Below are positions 34,148-44,517 of a stretch of DNA of 64,000 nt, in pieces. The stretch spans positions 1 to 64,000 of the forward strand of contig JAHXIV010000010.1 of NCBI GenBank assembly GCA_025655455.1. Direction: 5' to 3'. How positions within the stretch are numbered: the first letter of the stretch is position 1; each line of letters opens with the position of its first letter. The position numbers were made by a program, and so were the translations under genes. The notes beneath the pieces are model-generated. The model did not search any database and was not told the origin of the DNA. It saw nothing but the letters and a program-made list of their open reading frames with translations. Source of the stretch: a gamma proteobacterium symbiont of Taylorina sp. (lineage in GTDB: Bacteria > Pseudomonadota > Gammaproteobacteria > GRL18).

Positions 34148-36539
34148 ACTATTTATTTTACTGAGCTTAAGCATTCTTTGTCTGGATGTTATTTTTATTA
34201 TCATTAATTATCATTATAGCAAAAAATCTTTAAATCAGAATCTGCTGGAAAAGAGTCAGTCACTTTATACCGCATTTAATACAGAGCTCACATCTACCTA
34301 TGAAAACTTACAGCTGATTGCCACGCTATATGCACATGACAAACAAATACAGGATCTTTTTCTCAAAGGAAAGCTGGCTGTGGAAAAAGAAGGGGGTGGA
34401 GGCGGAGGTCAGGATTCAGCCGCAATACGTCAACAGATTTTAGATCAGACTCTGACTGGCTGGAATAAAGCCAAACAAAATTTTAATGTCAGACAATTAC
34501 ATTTTCATTTAGGGCCGGGAGATACCAGTTTTTTACGAGTACACCGCCCTGAAAAATTTGGTGATAATATGGATAATGTACGATTTACTATTGTTGATAC
34601 CAATAAAGAACAGACTGCACGCAGCGGTTTTGAAACAGGGCGAGTTTATTCTGGTCTCAGAGGCGTTGTACCGGTTTTCACTCCAGAGAATAATGATGCT
34701 GCAAAGCAGTTTATAGGAACCTTAGAAGTCGGCACAGCATTTACCTCCATATTTAAACATATTGATGAAAATTTTGATGCCGGTATCGCTATTTTATTAA
34801 AAAAAGAACATTTGAAAAAAACCATGTGGCCTGATTTTTATGAAAAACGCTTTGGCCAGGGCTTACAAATGTGCGATTGTGTACTGGAAGCCTCATCCCG
34901 TACAGATGTAGGAGAAATTATAAGCCATACAAAATCCATCAATAAAGTTACCAAACCGGATGGACAGTTAAATATTCTTAATATAAAAAACAAGTATTAT
35001 TTCTCAAACTTTTATCCCTTTAATGATTATATCGGCAATAAAACCGGCAGCCATGAATATGTAGGTTCTGTTTTAATCTGGAAAGATGTCACTGAACTTT
35101 ATCAAATTTATATCAAAGAACAAAAAGTTAATATTATCTATGGATTATCCGCTTTTTTTATTATTGAGTTGCTCTTATTAATTACTTTTCGCCTCAGTAC
35201 TCATTATTTTGAAAGCAGAATTGAAATACAAGATAAGAACCTTGTAAAAAAAGAAGAACTGGTAAAAGCTATTGAAACTAAAAATCAACAACTCATCGAA
35301 GCCAGAAATACGGCAGAAAAAGCCAACCAGGCCAAGTCCGAATTCCTGGCCTCAATGTCACATGAATTAAGAACACCGCTTAATTCTATTATAGGTTATG
35401 CCCAGCTTTTCAAATATGACATAAATCTAGCCCAAAGACATCTTAAAAATAGTGAACAAATTAATCAGGCCGGGCAGCATTTACTGGCATTAATTAATGA
35501 ATTACTGGATCTGGCCAAGATTGAAGCAAAACAAATAAGCATAAAGATGAGTGAGGTGGATTTAATCCCCTTATTAGAAGAATGTCAAATATTAATCCAG
35601 CCTCTGGCTCTGAAAAAAGAAATATCCCTTGATTTTCATTTATCCCGATGTCACTACATCATCAAGGCTGATCCTATACGCTTAAAACAATCCTTACTCA
35701 ATCTCTTATCCAATGCCATTAAGTACACAGATAGTCATGGTCAGATTCAATTCTTTTGCTCTTCTGAAGCGTTACATGGACAACAGGAAAAAATTAAACT
35801 GACTGTATCTGATACCGGACATGGAATTTCTACTGAAAATCAACAAAAATTATTTAAAGCATTTAGTCGTCTGGGGGAAGAAAATAGCCAGATTGAGGGA
35901 ACAGGCATCGGTTTAATCATCACTAAAAGATTAATCGAAATGATGGATGGTGATGTAGGTTTCAGCAGTATACCGGGAAAGGGCAGTAGCTTCTGGCTAC
36001 TATTAAATGGCACAAAGAAAAATGACAAAATGGAAGTTAAAATCAATGATTCAAAGCAGGCAGGCAATATTCAAGACGATAAATTAATAGCCCAAAGTGA
36101 GAATTATAATCAGAAAAAAGCACATTGCATTCTTTATATAGAAGATAATAAAAGCAATTTATCCCTTATGGAATCCATTATTTTCACCAGAGATGATATT
36201 GAATTATTAAATGCCCCTTCAGGCGAATTAGGTGTAGAACTGGCTATTGCTCATCAACCTGATTTAATTTTAATGGACATTAATCTGCCTGGAATTGATG
36301 GTTATGAAGCGGCAACAAAACTGGCTGAGAATTTTCAAACTAAAGCTATTCCTATTGTTGCCTTAACTGCCAATGCGATGAAATGTGATATTGAGAAATC
36401 AAAAAAATTCGGTTTTACAACTCATATCAGCAAACCTCTGGATATACAGGAATTTTTCAAAATTGTTGATAAGATACTCGGCATTAATCGAGAGTCTGTT
36501 CAGAATAGCGAGCGTAGCAATAATAATACTTCAGCCTAA
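34134..36539 (+). CDS. Hybrid sensor histidine kinase with dCache_3-like sensor and C-terminal REC
   Basis: [36 protein letters not shown]...[44 protein letters not shown]. Start at ATG 34134 overlapping the upstream stop (ORF track start 34065). Confidence 0.92.
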   Translation: MNRNKLFILLSLSILCLDVIFIIINYHYSKKSLNQNLLEKSQSLYTAFNTELTSTYENLQLIATLYAHDKQIQDLFLKGKLAVEKEGGGGGGQDSAAIRQQILDQTLTGWNKAKQNFNVRQLHFHLGPGDTSFLRVHRPEKFGDNMDNVRFTIVDTNKEQTARSGFETGRVYSGLRGVVPVFTPENNDAAKQFIGTLEVGTAFTSIFKHIDENFDAGIAILLKKEHLKKTMWPDFYEKRFGQGLQMCDCVLEASSRTDVGEIISHTKSINKVTKPDGQLNILNIKNKYYFSNFYPFNDYIGNKTGSHEYVGSVLIWKDVTELYQIYIKEQKVNIIYGLSAFFIIELLLLITFRLSTHYFESRIEIQDKNLVKKEELVKAIETKNQQLIEARNTAEKANQAKSEFLASMSHELRTPLNSIIGYAQLFKYDINLAQRHLKNSEQINQAGQHLLALINELLDLAKIEAKQISIKMSEVDLIPLLEECQILIQPLALKKEISLDFHLSRCHYIIKADPIRLKQSLLNLLSNAIKYTDSHGQIQFFCSSEALHGQQEKIKLTVSDTGHGISTENQQKLFKAFSRLGEENSQIEGTGIGLIITKRLIEMMDGDVGFSSIPGKGSSFWLLLNGTKKNDKMEVKINDSKQAGNIQDDKLIAQSENYNQKKAHCILYIEDNKSNLSLMESIIFTRDDIELLNAPSGELGVELAIAHQPDLILMDINLPGIDGYEAATKLAENFQTKAIPIVALTANAMKCDIEKSKKFGFTTHISKPLDIQEFFKIVDKILGINRESVQNSERSNNNTSA

Positions 36540-36573
36540 AAAATATAGTGGTCATCTACTGCGTTTTCCAGGA

Positions 36574-38751
36574 TTATTGTTCATCAAGTAATAAAAAAAC
36601 TTCTTCTGCTGGCATTGGTTTATTGTACAAATAACCCTGTACACAGGGGCAATTCAGCTTTGCCAGTATTTCTTTTTGATTACTGGTTTCCACACCCTCT
36701 GCAAGTGCCGTCATCTCTAATCCTTCTGCTAAGGCAATGACTGCTTTTACGATGGCTTCATCGCTAGGATCAGAGCTAATCTCTCTGACAAATTTTTGAT
36801 CAATTTTAAGTACATCAATAGGAAATTGTTTTAAATAGGTTAATGATGAATAACCCGTCCCAAAGTCATCAATGGCCAGACTGATATCTAATTTTTTTAG
36901 TTTATTTAAAGTCTCGACCACCTGACTAATATTTGTCACTAAACTTTCTTCAGTAATTTCCAGTTCCAGCCAACCGCCCGACATATTATTTTGTCTTAAT
37001 ATCTGTTTGATACTTTCTATCAGATCCTTTTGTTGAAACTGCTTTGGAGATACATTAACAGCTATCTGTACTGGTTTTTTCCCGTTATTAAACCAGTTCC
37101 CGGCCTGATGACAAGCTGTGTTTAATACCCAGTCACCCAGAGCAACAATTAGATTACTCTGTTCTGCAGCAGGTATAAAATATCCTGGAGAGAGCAATCC
37201 CCGCTGCGGATGCTGCCAACGCACAAGTGCTTCCAAACCAATAATTTCATCTGTTGCCAGATTATATTGAGGCTGATAATACAAGACTAATTGATCCTTT
37301 TCAATTGCAATACGCAATTCATACTCTAATTGAATTCTTTGTTTAGCTTTTTCCCCCATCTCATCGGTATAGAAACAATACTGATCCTTTCCGGCTTCTT
37401 TAGCCTGATACATTGCCGTATCAGCATGTTTAATCAAATCGATGGCTTCTTCTGAATCATCAGGATAAACACTAATACCAATACTGGTGCCAATAAAAAT
37501 GGTATGCTTTTCAATTATTATCGGCTGTCTGAAAGCATGCAGAATTTTTTCAGCGATAGTTATCACCTGATCCAATGATGTAATATTATTAGCAATCACT
37601 GTAAACTCATCACCGCCAAAACGGGATGCAGTATCATTTTTTCGGACAATTTTATTGAGTCTTAAGGCAAACTGTTGTAATAAGTTATCACCCGTTTTAT
37701 GTCCCAATGAATCATTGACAGCCTTAAATCCATCTAAATCCATAAAAAAAATAACAAATTTTTTCCCGGATCGCTGAGTTGCCGCTATACTCTGTTCTAT
37801 CTGCTCATTAAAGAACCTTCGGTTTGGCAATTCTGTCAGTAAATCATAATGTGCCATATAATGAAGCTGACTTTGTGCTTCTTTTGTAGATGATAAATCA
37901 GAAAATTTTCCGACATAAAAAAGTGTAGTATCCAACTCATCTTTTACTGAACAAATACTGAGCCATTCCTGGTATATTTCACCATTTTTACGACGGTTCC
38001 ATATAGCACCTTCCCAACAATTATTACTCATTATTTCCTGCCACATGGATTGGTAAAATTCAGAAACATGTTTACCGGAATGAAGAATATTTGCTTTTTG
38101 TCCCGTAGCTTCTTGTTTGCTATAGCCTGTGATTTTAGAAAACATTTTATTAATAGAAAGGATAATCCCTTTCAAATCGGTGATCATTATCCCTTCATTG
38201 GTATTTTCAATGATCTTGTCTGCTAACAGCAATTTATTATTTTTTTCTATCAGGTCACGATTCAAATTTTGTAGATTTTGTGTTTTTAAGGAAACCTCCT
38301 GCTGTAAATTATTATTTAAATACTGTAGCTCCTGACTTAGCTTAAGCAGCTGTTTTTTATCAACAGCTGTTTTTAAATACATCTGGATTTTTGTCAGGAA
38401 CTGGAATTTTTCAATTGGTTTGGTAAAGTAATCAATAGCACCTAACTCAAAACCATTGCGAATAAACTCATCAGCTTTAAATGCTGCAGTCAAAAAAACA
38501 ATGGGAATATGTCTTGAGCGTCTGGTCGATTTTAAAAATCTGGCCACTTCAAAGCCATTCATTTCCGGCATTTGAATATCTAAAATAACCAGGCTGATAT
38601 CATCAATATCAGCAACAATTTCCAGAGCCTGGGCACCATTGGAGGATGATATTATTTCAAAGTGATAACCATTCGTGTTAATTTCTTCAAGTAGTGCATT
38701 GAGAGAATAAAGGTTTTCTTCCTTGTCATCTACTATTAATATTTTTGTCAT
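36574..38751 (-). CDS. Response regulator REC-PAS-GGDEF-EAL
   Basis: REC (ILIVDDKEENLYSL...LVILDIQMPEMNGFE), PAS, ASRFGGDEFTVI, GLEALVRWQHP, DDFGTGYSSLTYLKQFPIDVLKIDQ. Confidence 0.94.
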   Translation of the reverse strand: MTKILIVDDKEENLYSLNALLEEINTNGYHFEIISSSNGAQALEIVADIDDISLVILDIQMPEMNGFEVARFLKSTRRSRHIPIVFLTAAFKADEFIRNGFELGAIDYFTKPIEKFQFLTKIQMYLKTAVDKKQLLKLSQELQYLNNNLQQEVSLKTQNLQNLNRDLIEKNNKLLLADKIIENTNEGIMITDLKGIILSINKMFSKITGYSKQEATGQKANILHSGKHVSEFYQSMWQEIMSNNCWEGAIWNRRKNGEIYQEWLSICSVKDELDTTLFYVGKFSDLSSTKEAQSQLHYMAHYDLLTELPNRRFFNEQIEQSIAATQRSGKKFVIFFMDLDGFKAVNDSLGHKTGDNLLQQFALRLNKIVRKNDTASRFGGDEFTVIANNITSLDQVITIAEKILHAFRQPIIIEKHTIFIGTSIGISVYPDDSEEAIDLIKHADTAMYQAKEAGKDQYCFYTDEMGEKAKQRIQLEYELRIAIEKDQLVLYYQPQYNLATDEIIGLEALVRWQHPQRGLLSPGYFIPAAEQSNLIVALGDWVLNTACHQAGNWFNNGKKPVQIAVNVSPKQFQQKDLIESIKQILRQNNMSGGWLELEITEESLVTNISQVVETLNKLKKLDISLAIDDFGTGYSSLTYLKQFPIDVLKIDQKFVREISSDPSDEAIVKAVIALAEGLEMTALAEGVETSNQKEILAKLNCPCVQGYLYNKPMPAEEVFLLLDEQ

Positions 38752-38755
38752 TTGA

Positions 38756-40489
38756 TTATTTTTTATAAATTTTAAATTTTTGATCGGCTACTTTTTGATA
38801 TGAAAGGTTTTGAGATAAGGTTTCGCTTTTTCCTAATACTAAAAAGCCATTTCTGATCAGAGAATCATCAATTGTCATAAAAACTCTTTTTTGTAATACC
38901 CTGTCAAAATAGATCAGAACATTTCTGCACAATACTAAATTAAATTCATTCATTGAAGTATCACTGGCCAGATTATGATTAAAAAAAAGAATTTTATCTT
39001 TGATTCTTTTTTTTACTTCAACATAATCATCTTTAATTACAAACCATTGCTCAAATTCAGCCAGGCCACCACTTAACTGATAGTTTTTTTTAAAACATTG
39101 ATAGTCTTCATGAGTATATAAACTGTTTTCTGCCTGATTCAGTATTTCCTTGTTGACATCAGTAGCATAGATCTGGCTCTTATGTAATAACCCGGCCTCA
39201 TCAAGTAATATTGCCATACTATATGCTTCATCACCCCGCGAGCAGCCGACACTCCAGATTTTGATTGAGGGATAAGTGGCTAATTCAGGAATAAGCTGTG
39301 TTCTGATTGCCTGGTAGGTTGTCGGGTTTCTGAAAAAAGTAGTCACATTGATTGAAAACTTGCTTGCCATAATAGCAAATACTGCTTCATCTGCATATAC
39401 TAATTGCTCAAATTGTTGAAACTGCTCAATTTGATGGTCCTGCATCATGAGCCTTATTCGACGATAGAGCGATTTCTTATCATAATTTCTAAAATCATAG
39501 CCATATATTAAATAGATATTATTAAGAAAGTGATTCAGGGCATCTCTACTGTCAATCTCAACCTGAAAAATTGATTGAATATGTTCATAAATCTCTGTTA
39601 AATTTAATATTTTATCAAAATTTTTGCTAATGATTGCATTTAAAGGCATTTCCTGTGCCTCACACTCATTAGGATTCTCAATCAATACACGACAGCGATT
39701 ATTTTTTAAAGATTTTAAAGAAGTAATACCATCCTCACCATAACCACAAAGTAGAATAGCCAGTAGCTCTTGTTTATAACAATGAGATAAAGATTCAAAC
39801 ATCACATTGATTGAAGGTCGGGAAAAATTAACAGGACTGCCTTTTGAGGGATAAACATGATGATTTTTGATTAACAAATGAGTATCAGGCGCTGCAATAT
39901 AGACACTATTGGCCATAACAGGCATCTTTTCCCGAACCTGACAAACCTTATAATCCGAGATCTTTTGCAAAATTTCAGCCAGATAATTTTTTTTATCCGG
40001 CAATAGATGTACGGTGATAAAAATAGAAATATCAACATAGGGTAGTTTTTTTATAATGGTAATAATTTTATCAATTGATCCTGCACTTCCTCCCAAAGCA
40101 ATGGCTTTAATTGAATAATTTGACTGAACAACAGGCTGCAGATACAAGTGGTTAAACTTATTTTTTAGTCCCAGATTAGCAAGGTATAACCAAAGACTTT
40201 TTTCTGTGGTTTCAATCAGCAGTTTTTCTTTAACCAGAAATAAAGCTTTGATAACCAGTGAAGGTAAGGTTTTTGTTTCAATAAAAGTAACTTGATAGAT
40301 TAACTTTTTTAACTCTTTTTCTGTATAGGCATATTCATCTATCTTTGTTCCATAGGGATGCAGCAGCTCTAAAAATTGCTCAATCTCTTTCTCATTATCA
40401 AAGCAGTTTTCTACAATGATTTTTATAACAGGGTCTGAATTTTCTGCATGATTAGTATGACTAATATGTAACATTACTTTTTCAACCAA
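38756..40489 (-). CDS. CheB methylesterase-CheR methyltransferase fusion
   Basis: CheB-like: IALGGSAGSIDKI...FITVHLLPDKK...LLCGYGEDGITSL; CheR-like: IYGYDFRNYDKKSLYRRIRLMM...IWSVGCSRGDEAYSMAILL...VLCRNVLIYFD. Confidence 0.9.
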   Translation of the reverse strand: MVEKVMLHISHTNHAENSDPVIKIIVENCFDNEKEIEQFLELLHPYGTKIDEYAYTEKELKKLIYQVTFIETKTLPSLVIKALFLVKEKLLIETTEKSLWLYLANLGLKNKFNHLYLQPVVQSNYSIKAIALGGSAGSIDKIITIIKKLPYVDISIFITVHLLPDKKNYLAEILQKISDYKVCQVREKMPVMANSVYIAAPDTHLLIKNHHVYPSKGSPVNFSRPSINVMFESLSHCYKQELLAILLCGYGEDGITSLKSLKNNRCRVLIENPNECEAQEMPLNAIISKNFDKILNLTEIYEHIQSIFQVEIDSRDALNHFLNNIYLIYGYDFRNYDKKSLYRRIRLMMQDHQIEQFQQFEQLVYADEAVFAIMASKFSINVTTFFRNPTTYQAIRTQLIPELATYPSIKIWSVGCSRGDEAYSMAILLDEAGLLHKSQIYATDVNKEILNQAENSLYTHEDYQCFKKNYQLSGGLAEFEQWFVIKDDYVEVKKRIKDKILFFNHNLASDTSMNEFNLVLCRNVLIYFDRVLQKRVFMTIDDSLIRNGFLVLGKSETLSQNLSYQKVADQKFKIYKK

Positions 40490-43400
40490 GCATCCATAAT
40501 ACCAATTAAAGTTTCTACTTTAATTGGTTTGATGACATAATCATTGCATCCGGCATCCAGTGCCTGCTGTTTATCTTCCGGCATTGCTTTGGCCGTCAAA
40601 GCAATGATTGGTATATCTTTTATTTTATCATTTTGACGTATTTTTCTGGCTGCCTCATGCCCATCCATTTCCGGCATCATAATATCCATCAAAATCATAT
40701 CAATATCATCATTATGATCTAATGCTTCCAGAGCTTTTTTACCATTTAATGCACTAAGCACTTCGGCATCTCTATCTTCTAATAGCTCTGTCAGCACATA
40801 AACATTTCGAATATCATCATCCACCACCAGAATTTTTTTGTCTTTCAGATTAATATCATCACTATTTTTTTCATTATTTCCAACATTAACTCTAACCCGA
40901 TGCAAAAATAAATCAACATCTTCCAACAAGCGCTTTTGCGATGCTGCTGTTTTAATAATAATTGAATCGGTATAAGTTTTGAGCCTGTTTTCTTCTTCCC
41001 CGCTTAAATCTTTTCCTGTATAAATAATGATCGGTATTTCCAGGTGATGATCTTTAATATATTCACAAAGTTCGTAACCACTACCTTTTTGCAGCTCTAA
41101 ATCAACAATGACGGCATCATAAATCTGTTTCTCCAGCTCTGTTATTGCTTCCGTTAATGTGGCAACTCCTGTCGATTTAATACTTCCATTACCAATATAT
41201 TCAATAAGAGTTTCCCTTTGATAATCATCATCTTCTACAATCAATAAATCTTTTACTTTTTTATGATTAAATTGATTAAACTGATCTATAATTTGCGACA
41301 AGTCCTCATTATTAACCGGCTTTTGTGAAAAACCAATGGCGCCATGGCGCTTAACATGATTCTCTTTTTTATCACCAGAGATAACATAAATCGGTATTTT
41401 TCTTAAATTCTGATTCGTCTTAAATGCTTTTAATACATCAATGCCATCCATATCAGGTAATCCAAGATCCAGCATCAAAGCCTTAATATTGTGAGTCTGG
41501 GCTAGTTGAAGCCCTTCTTCACCTGTGCTGGCAATCAGCACCAGTTCATTGCTTTGTTTTATTTTTTCTTTTAACATACCGGCAAATATTCTGTCATCTT
41601 CTATAATCAAAAAGGGGTGATCAATTGCTGTCAAAATTTCCCGATCATCATCCTGCAGATTTTCAGCATGAGTACCAGAGGAAGACTGAGGAAGGATTAT
41701 TTTCTGCTCTGCATCAGAATCCAAATTTGGAATAATAAGCGCAAAAGTACTACCTTTTTCAGGTATTGACTGTAAGGTCAGCTCTCCCTGCATTAAGCTG
41801 CTCATTTCTTTGCTGATAGATAAGCCCAGACCTGTCCCGCCATATTCCCGGCTGGTTCCCCCTTCCGCCTGTTGAAATGCCTCAAAAATTGCTTGTTGCT
41901 TGTTTTCTGCAATACCAACGCCTGTATCAATCACTGAAATTTTAACATCGCCTTTTTCATAAGCCTCTGCCGGATCTATCTGCAAAGTCACACAGCCCTG
42001 CCTGGTAAATTTAAGGGCATTAGATAATAGATTTCTGATCACCTGGAATAAGTGGTTCTTATCATTTGAGATAATATTTTTATAATTATCAATGGTGAGC
42101 AATTCTAATTGCTTTTGTTCTGCCTGCTGCTCAAATTCTGCAGATAAATCATGACAAAACTCTGTAGAATCAAAAAAATCTATGGTTAATTCCATTTTCC
42201 CAGCTTCTACTTTAGATAAATCCAGCACATCATTAATCAATCGTAATAATTCATTACCACTTTTATTGATAATATCTGCTTTTTTAATTTCATCAACCTT
42301 AAGATTCTTCTGCTTGTTATCAGCAAGCATTTCAGACAACAAAATAATAGAGTTAAGCGGGGTACGCAGCTCATGTGACATATTGGCCAGAAATTCACTT
42401 TTATATTGACTGGACAGTGCTAAAGCTTCTGCTTTTTGATCTAATTCCTGTTTAGATTGTTTCAGGTATTCATTTTGTTCTTTTAATTGCTGCTGCTGTT
42501 CCTCCATCTGAGTATTGGCTTCTTCAAGCTGATTTTTATCCTCCTCCATCTGAGCATTAGCTTGTGTCAACTGTAATTGCTGTTCCTGCATCATCGTGTT
42601 AGCTTCCTGTATTTCCTTGTTCTGAAGTTCAAGTTGCTCTTTAGACGCAGTTTCAGAAACCAACAATGTTTTCACCTGATTTCTTTGGACAACAGAATAT
42701 AGAATCCCTGCAATAATTTCCTGGGATTGATTCAGGTAGGTTTGCACCTTTTTATCAAAATGATAAATAGAAATTAGTTCAATAACCCCAAAAAGTTCTT
42801 TCTTATAAAGTAGTGGAAAAGTATAACTATTGACTGCGGGGATATCATTAATGGCAAGACTAATCACATGTTCAATATCAGTCAGTAAAAGAGGTTTTTT
42901 TTCTTTTGCTACCTGCCCAATACTGGCTTCCCCAATAGCATATTGATGATGATAGCTATCACGACGGCAATGCATATAACTCCCGATAAGAGCTAAGGAA
43001 TTATTATCTACAGAATAAAAGACTCCCTTACCTGCATCAATATAACGACAAAGTAGTGAAACAGCATGGTCTGCAAATTCTTTATAACTCATTTCAGCAG
43101 AAAGAGTATTGGATATCTGACTTAAACCTTCACTTAGCCAGGTGTTATAGTTTATAGTTTTATCTTTTTCTTTTAATGACTGAGTCATCTCATTAATGGC
43201 AATACCCAGATTATCTTCTTTTGAAAGTAATTTTACACGACTGTCAAGATCTCCTTTAGCAATCCGGGTAACTTGTTGTATAGTATCATTGGTATTACTG
43301 GCTAACATTTTCATGGATTCAAGCAATATCAGGATTTCATCTTTATTTTGATATTTAATATTTTTGTCAGGTAGTTTTCCAAGCGCAAGCATTTTAAAAC

Positions 43401-44517
43401 TTTCAGTGATAGCGGCCAGAGGTCTGGTGATTTGATTCACATAGAGGTTAATAAAAAACAAAACAAAACATAAAATAATAATGATGATAAGAAAAGATAA
43501 ATTTTTATAGTCTGTAAAATCTTTTAGAGCAAAGTTCTTGTCTGAAACCGTATAAAGTATCCAGTAATTGTTTTTGTTTGCAAGAGAAGGAAAAATTTTC
43601 CTATAGCTATAAAGGTTATTTTCATCCTCAAAAAAACCCTCATTATTTTTTTGCATTTTAGTAAAATAAATGGCCTGATCTATTTTTAAAGAGGATTTAT
43701 GAGGCAAATCTTTGCCCCATAATTTATCCTTATCTTTATTAAACAGATAAAATCCTTTATTATCAATCAGATAAATATTTCTTTTCTCTTTTGTTAACTG
43801 CTGTTGTATTTTTTCTATTCTATTTAAAAACTGATCGGCATATAAACTAATGACAAAAACACCGTATTTGATCTCTTCTTTTCCAATTACCGGCATTGAA
43901 AAACGAACAATCGGTATGTAAGGCTCTGCAATCTGACCAAACTCTTTATTTAAATTAATATCAGAGATACTAATCATTTTTGTATTCATATTAATCGATT
44001 GTTTAAAATAATCCCGGTTTTTTTTATTTTGCAGATTTTTATCTGCAACAAGAAGTGGTTGATGAGTCATTAAATCCCGTTTTATATTAATCTGCTCATT
44101 CCCCTGAGCATCAATAAAACGAAGCTTAAAATATGATGGTTTAGAGTGACTAAAAGACAGGAAGGTATCTATTGCATTTCTTTTTTGCAGGAAAGCCAGA
44201 TTTTCTTCACCAATATTTTCCCATAATAAATATTTGTTGAAATTATAAGAAGATGCCAAAAAATTCAGATCTTTGGGAATACTGACAAAATAGTTTTGTA
44301 AATCATAGGCAATATCTTTTAGAGCATGAATGTCTTTTGTTATCACTAACTTGTATCCGGTCTCATTTATCTTTGAAAATCCAAGATATCCAACCAGAAA
44401 AAAAGCCGCTGAAAAAATACTAAAAAAGGTAATTACAAATTTTCCTTTTAAACGTAAAAATCTCTTATCTTTTTGTCGATTGGATTCTGTATTGCTGATA
44501 TCAGGATTATTCAGCAT
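40474..44517 (-). CDS. Giant hybrid histidine kinase: Cache-HAMP-GAF-coiled coil-HisKA-HATPase-REC-REC-REC
   Basis: 1347 aa; [37 protein letters not shown]; three receivers (LIIEDDRIFAGM; LLIVEDDDYQRE; ILVVDDDIRNVY). Confidence 0.93.
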   Translation of the reverse strand: MLNNPDISNTESNRQKDKRFLRLKGKFVITFFSIFSAAFFLVGYLGFSKINETGYKLVITKDIHALKDIAYDLQNYFVSIPKDLNFLASSYNFNKYLLWENIGEENLAFLQKRNAIDTFLSFSHSKPSYFKLRFIDAQGNEQINIKRDLMTHQPLLVADKNLQNKKNRDYFKQSINMNTKMISISDINLNKEFGQIAEPYIPIVRFSMPVIGKEEIKYGVFVISLYADQFLNRIEKIQQQLTKEKRNIYLIDNKGFYLFNKDKDKLWGKDLPHKSSLKIDQAIYFTKMQKNNEGFFEDENNLYSYRKIFPSLANKNNYWILYTVSDKNFALKDFTDYKNLSFLIIIIILCFVLFFINLYVNQITRPLAAITESFKMLALGKLPDKNIKYQNKDEILILLESMKMLASNTNDTIQQVTRIAKGDLDSRVKLLSKEDNLGIAINEMTQSLKEKDKTINYNTWLSEGLSQISNTLSAEMSYKEFADHAVSLLCRYIDAGKGVFYSVDNNSLALIGSYMHCRRDSYHHQYAIGEASIGQVAKEKKPLLLTDIEHVISLAINDIPAVNSYTFPLLYKKELFGVIELISIYHFDKKVQTYLNQSQEIIAGILYSVVQRNQVKTLLVSETASKEQLELQNKEIQEANTMMQEQQLQLTQANAQMEEDKNQLEEANTQMEEQQQQLKEQNEYLKQSKQELDQKAEALALSSQYKSEFLANMSHELRTPLNSIILLSEMLADNKQKNLKVDEIKKADIINKSGNELLRLINDVLDLSKVEAGKMELTIDFFDSTEFCHDLSAEFEQQAEQKQLELLTIDNYKNIISNDKNHLFQVIRNLLSNALKFTRQGCVTLQIDPAEAYEKGDVKISVIDTGVGIAENKQQAIFEAFQQAEGGTSREYGGTGLGLSISKEMSSLMQGELTLQSIPEKGSTFALIIPNLDSDAEQKIILPQSSSGTHAENLQDDDREILTAIDHPFLIIEDDRIFAGMLKEKIKQSNELVLIASTGEEGLQLAQTHNIKALMLDLGLPDMDGIDVLKAFKTNQNLRKIPIYVISGDKKENHVKRHGAIGFSQKPVNNEDLSQIIDQFNQFNHKKVKDLLIVEDDDYQRETLIEYIGNGSIKSTGVATLTEAITELEKQIYDAVIVDLELQKGSGYELCEYIKDHHLEIPIIIYTGKDLSGEEENRLKTYTDSIIIKTAASQKRLLEDVDLFLHRVRVNVGNNEKNSDDINLKDKKILVVDDDIRNVYVLTELLEDRDAEVLSALNGKKALEALDHNDDIDMILMDIMMPEMDGHEAARKIRQNDKIKDIPIIALTAKAMPEDKQQALDAGCNDYVIKPIKVETLIGIMDAWLKK

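Noticed and set aside
33559-34204. Minus-strand ORFs opposite the HATPase regions (also 35840-36067, 53505-53822, 63719-63976)
   Set aside because: Antisense frames over conserved kinase domains; explained by the sense genes.
42470-42620. Q/E-rich repetitive stretch (EANTMMQEQQLQLTQANAQMEEDKNQLEEANTQMEEQQQQLK)
   Set aside because: A coiled-coil linker between GAF and HisKA, common in such hybrid kinases; not a separate repeat element.
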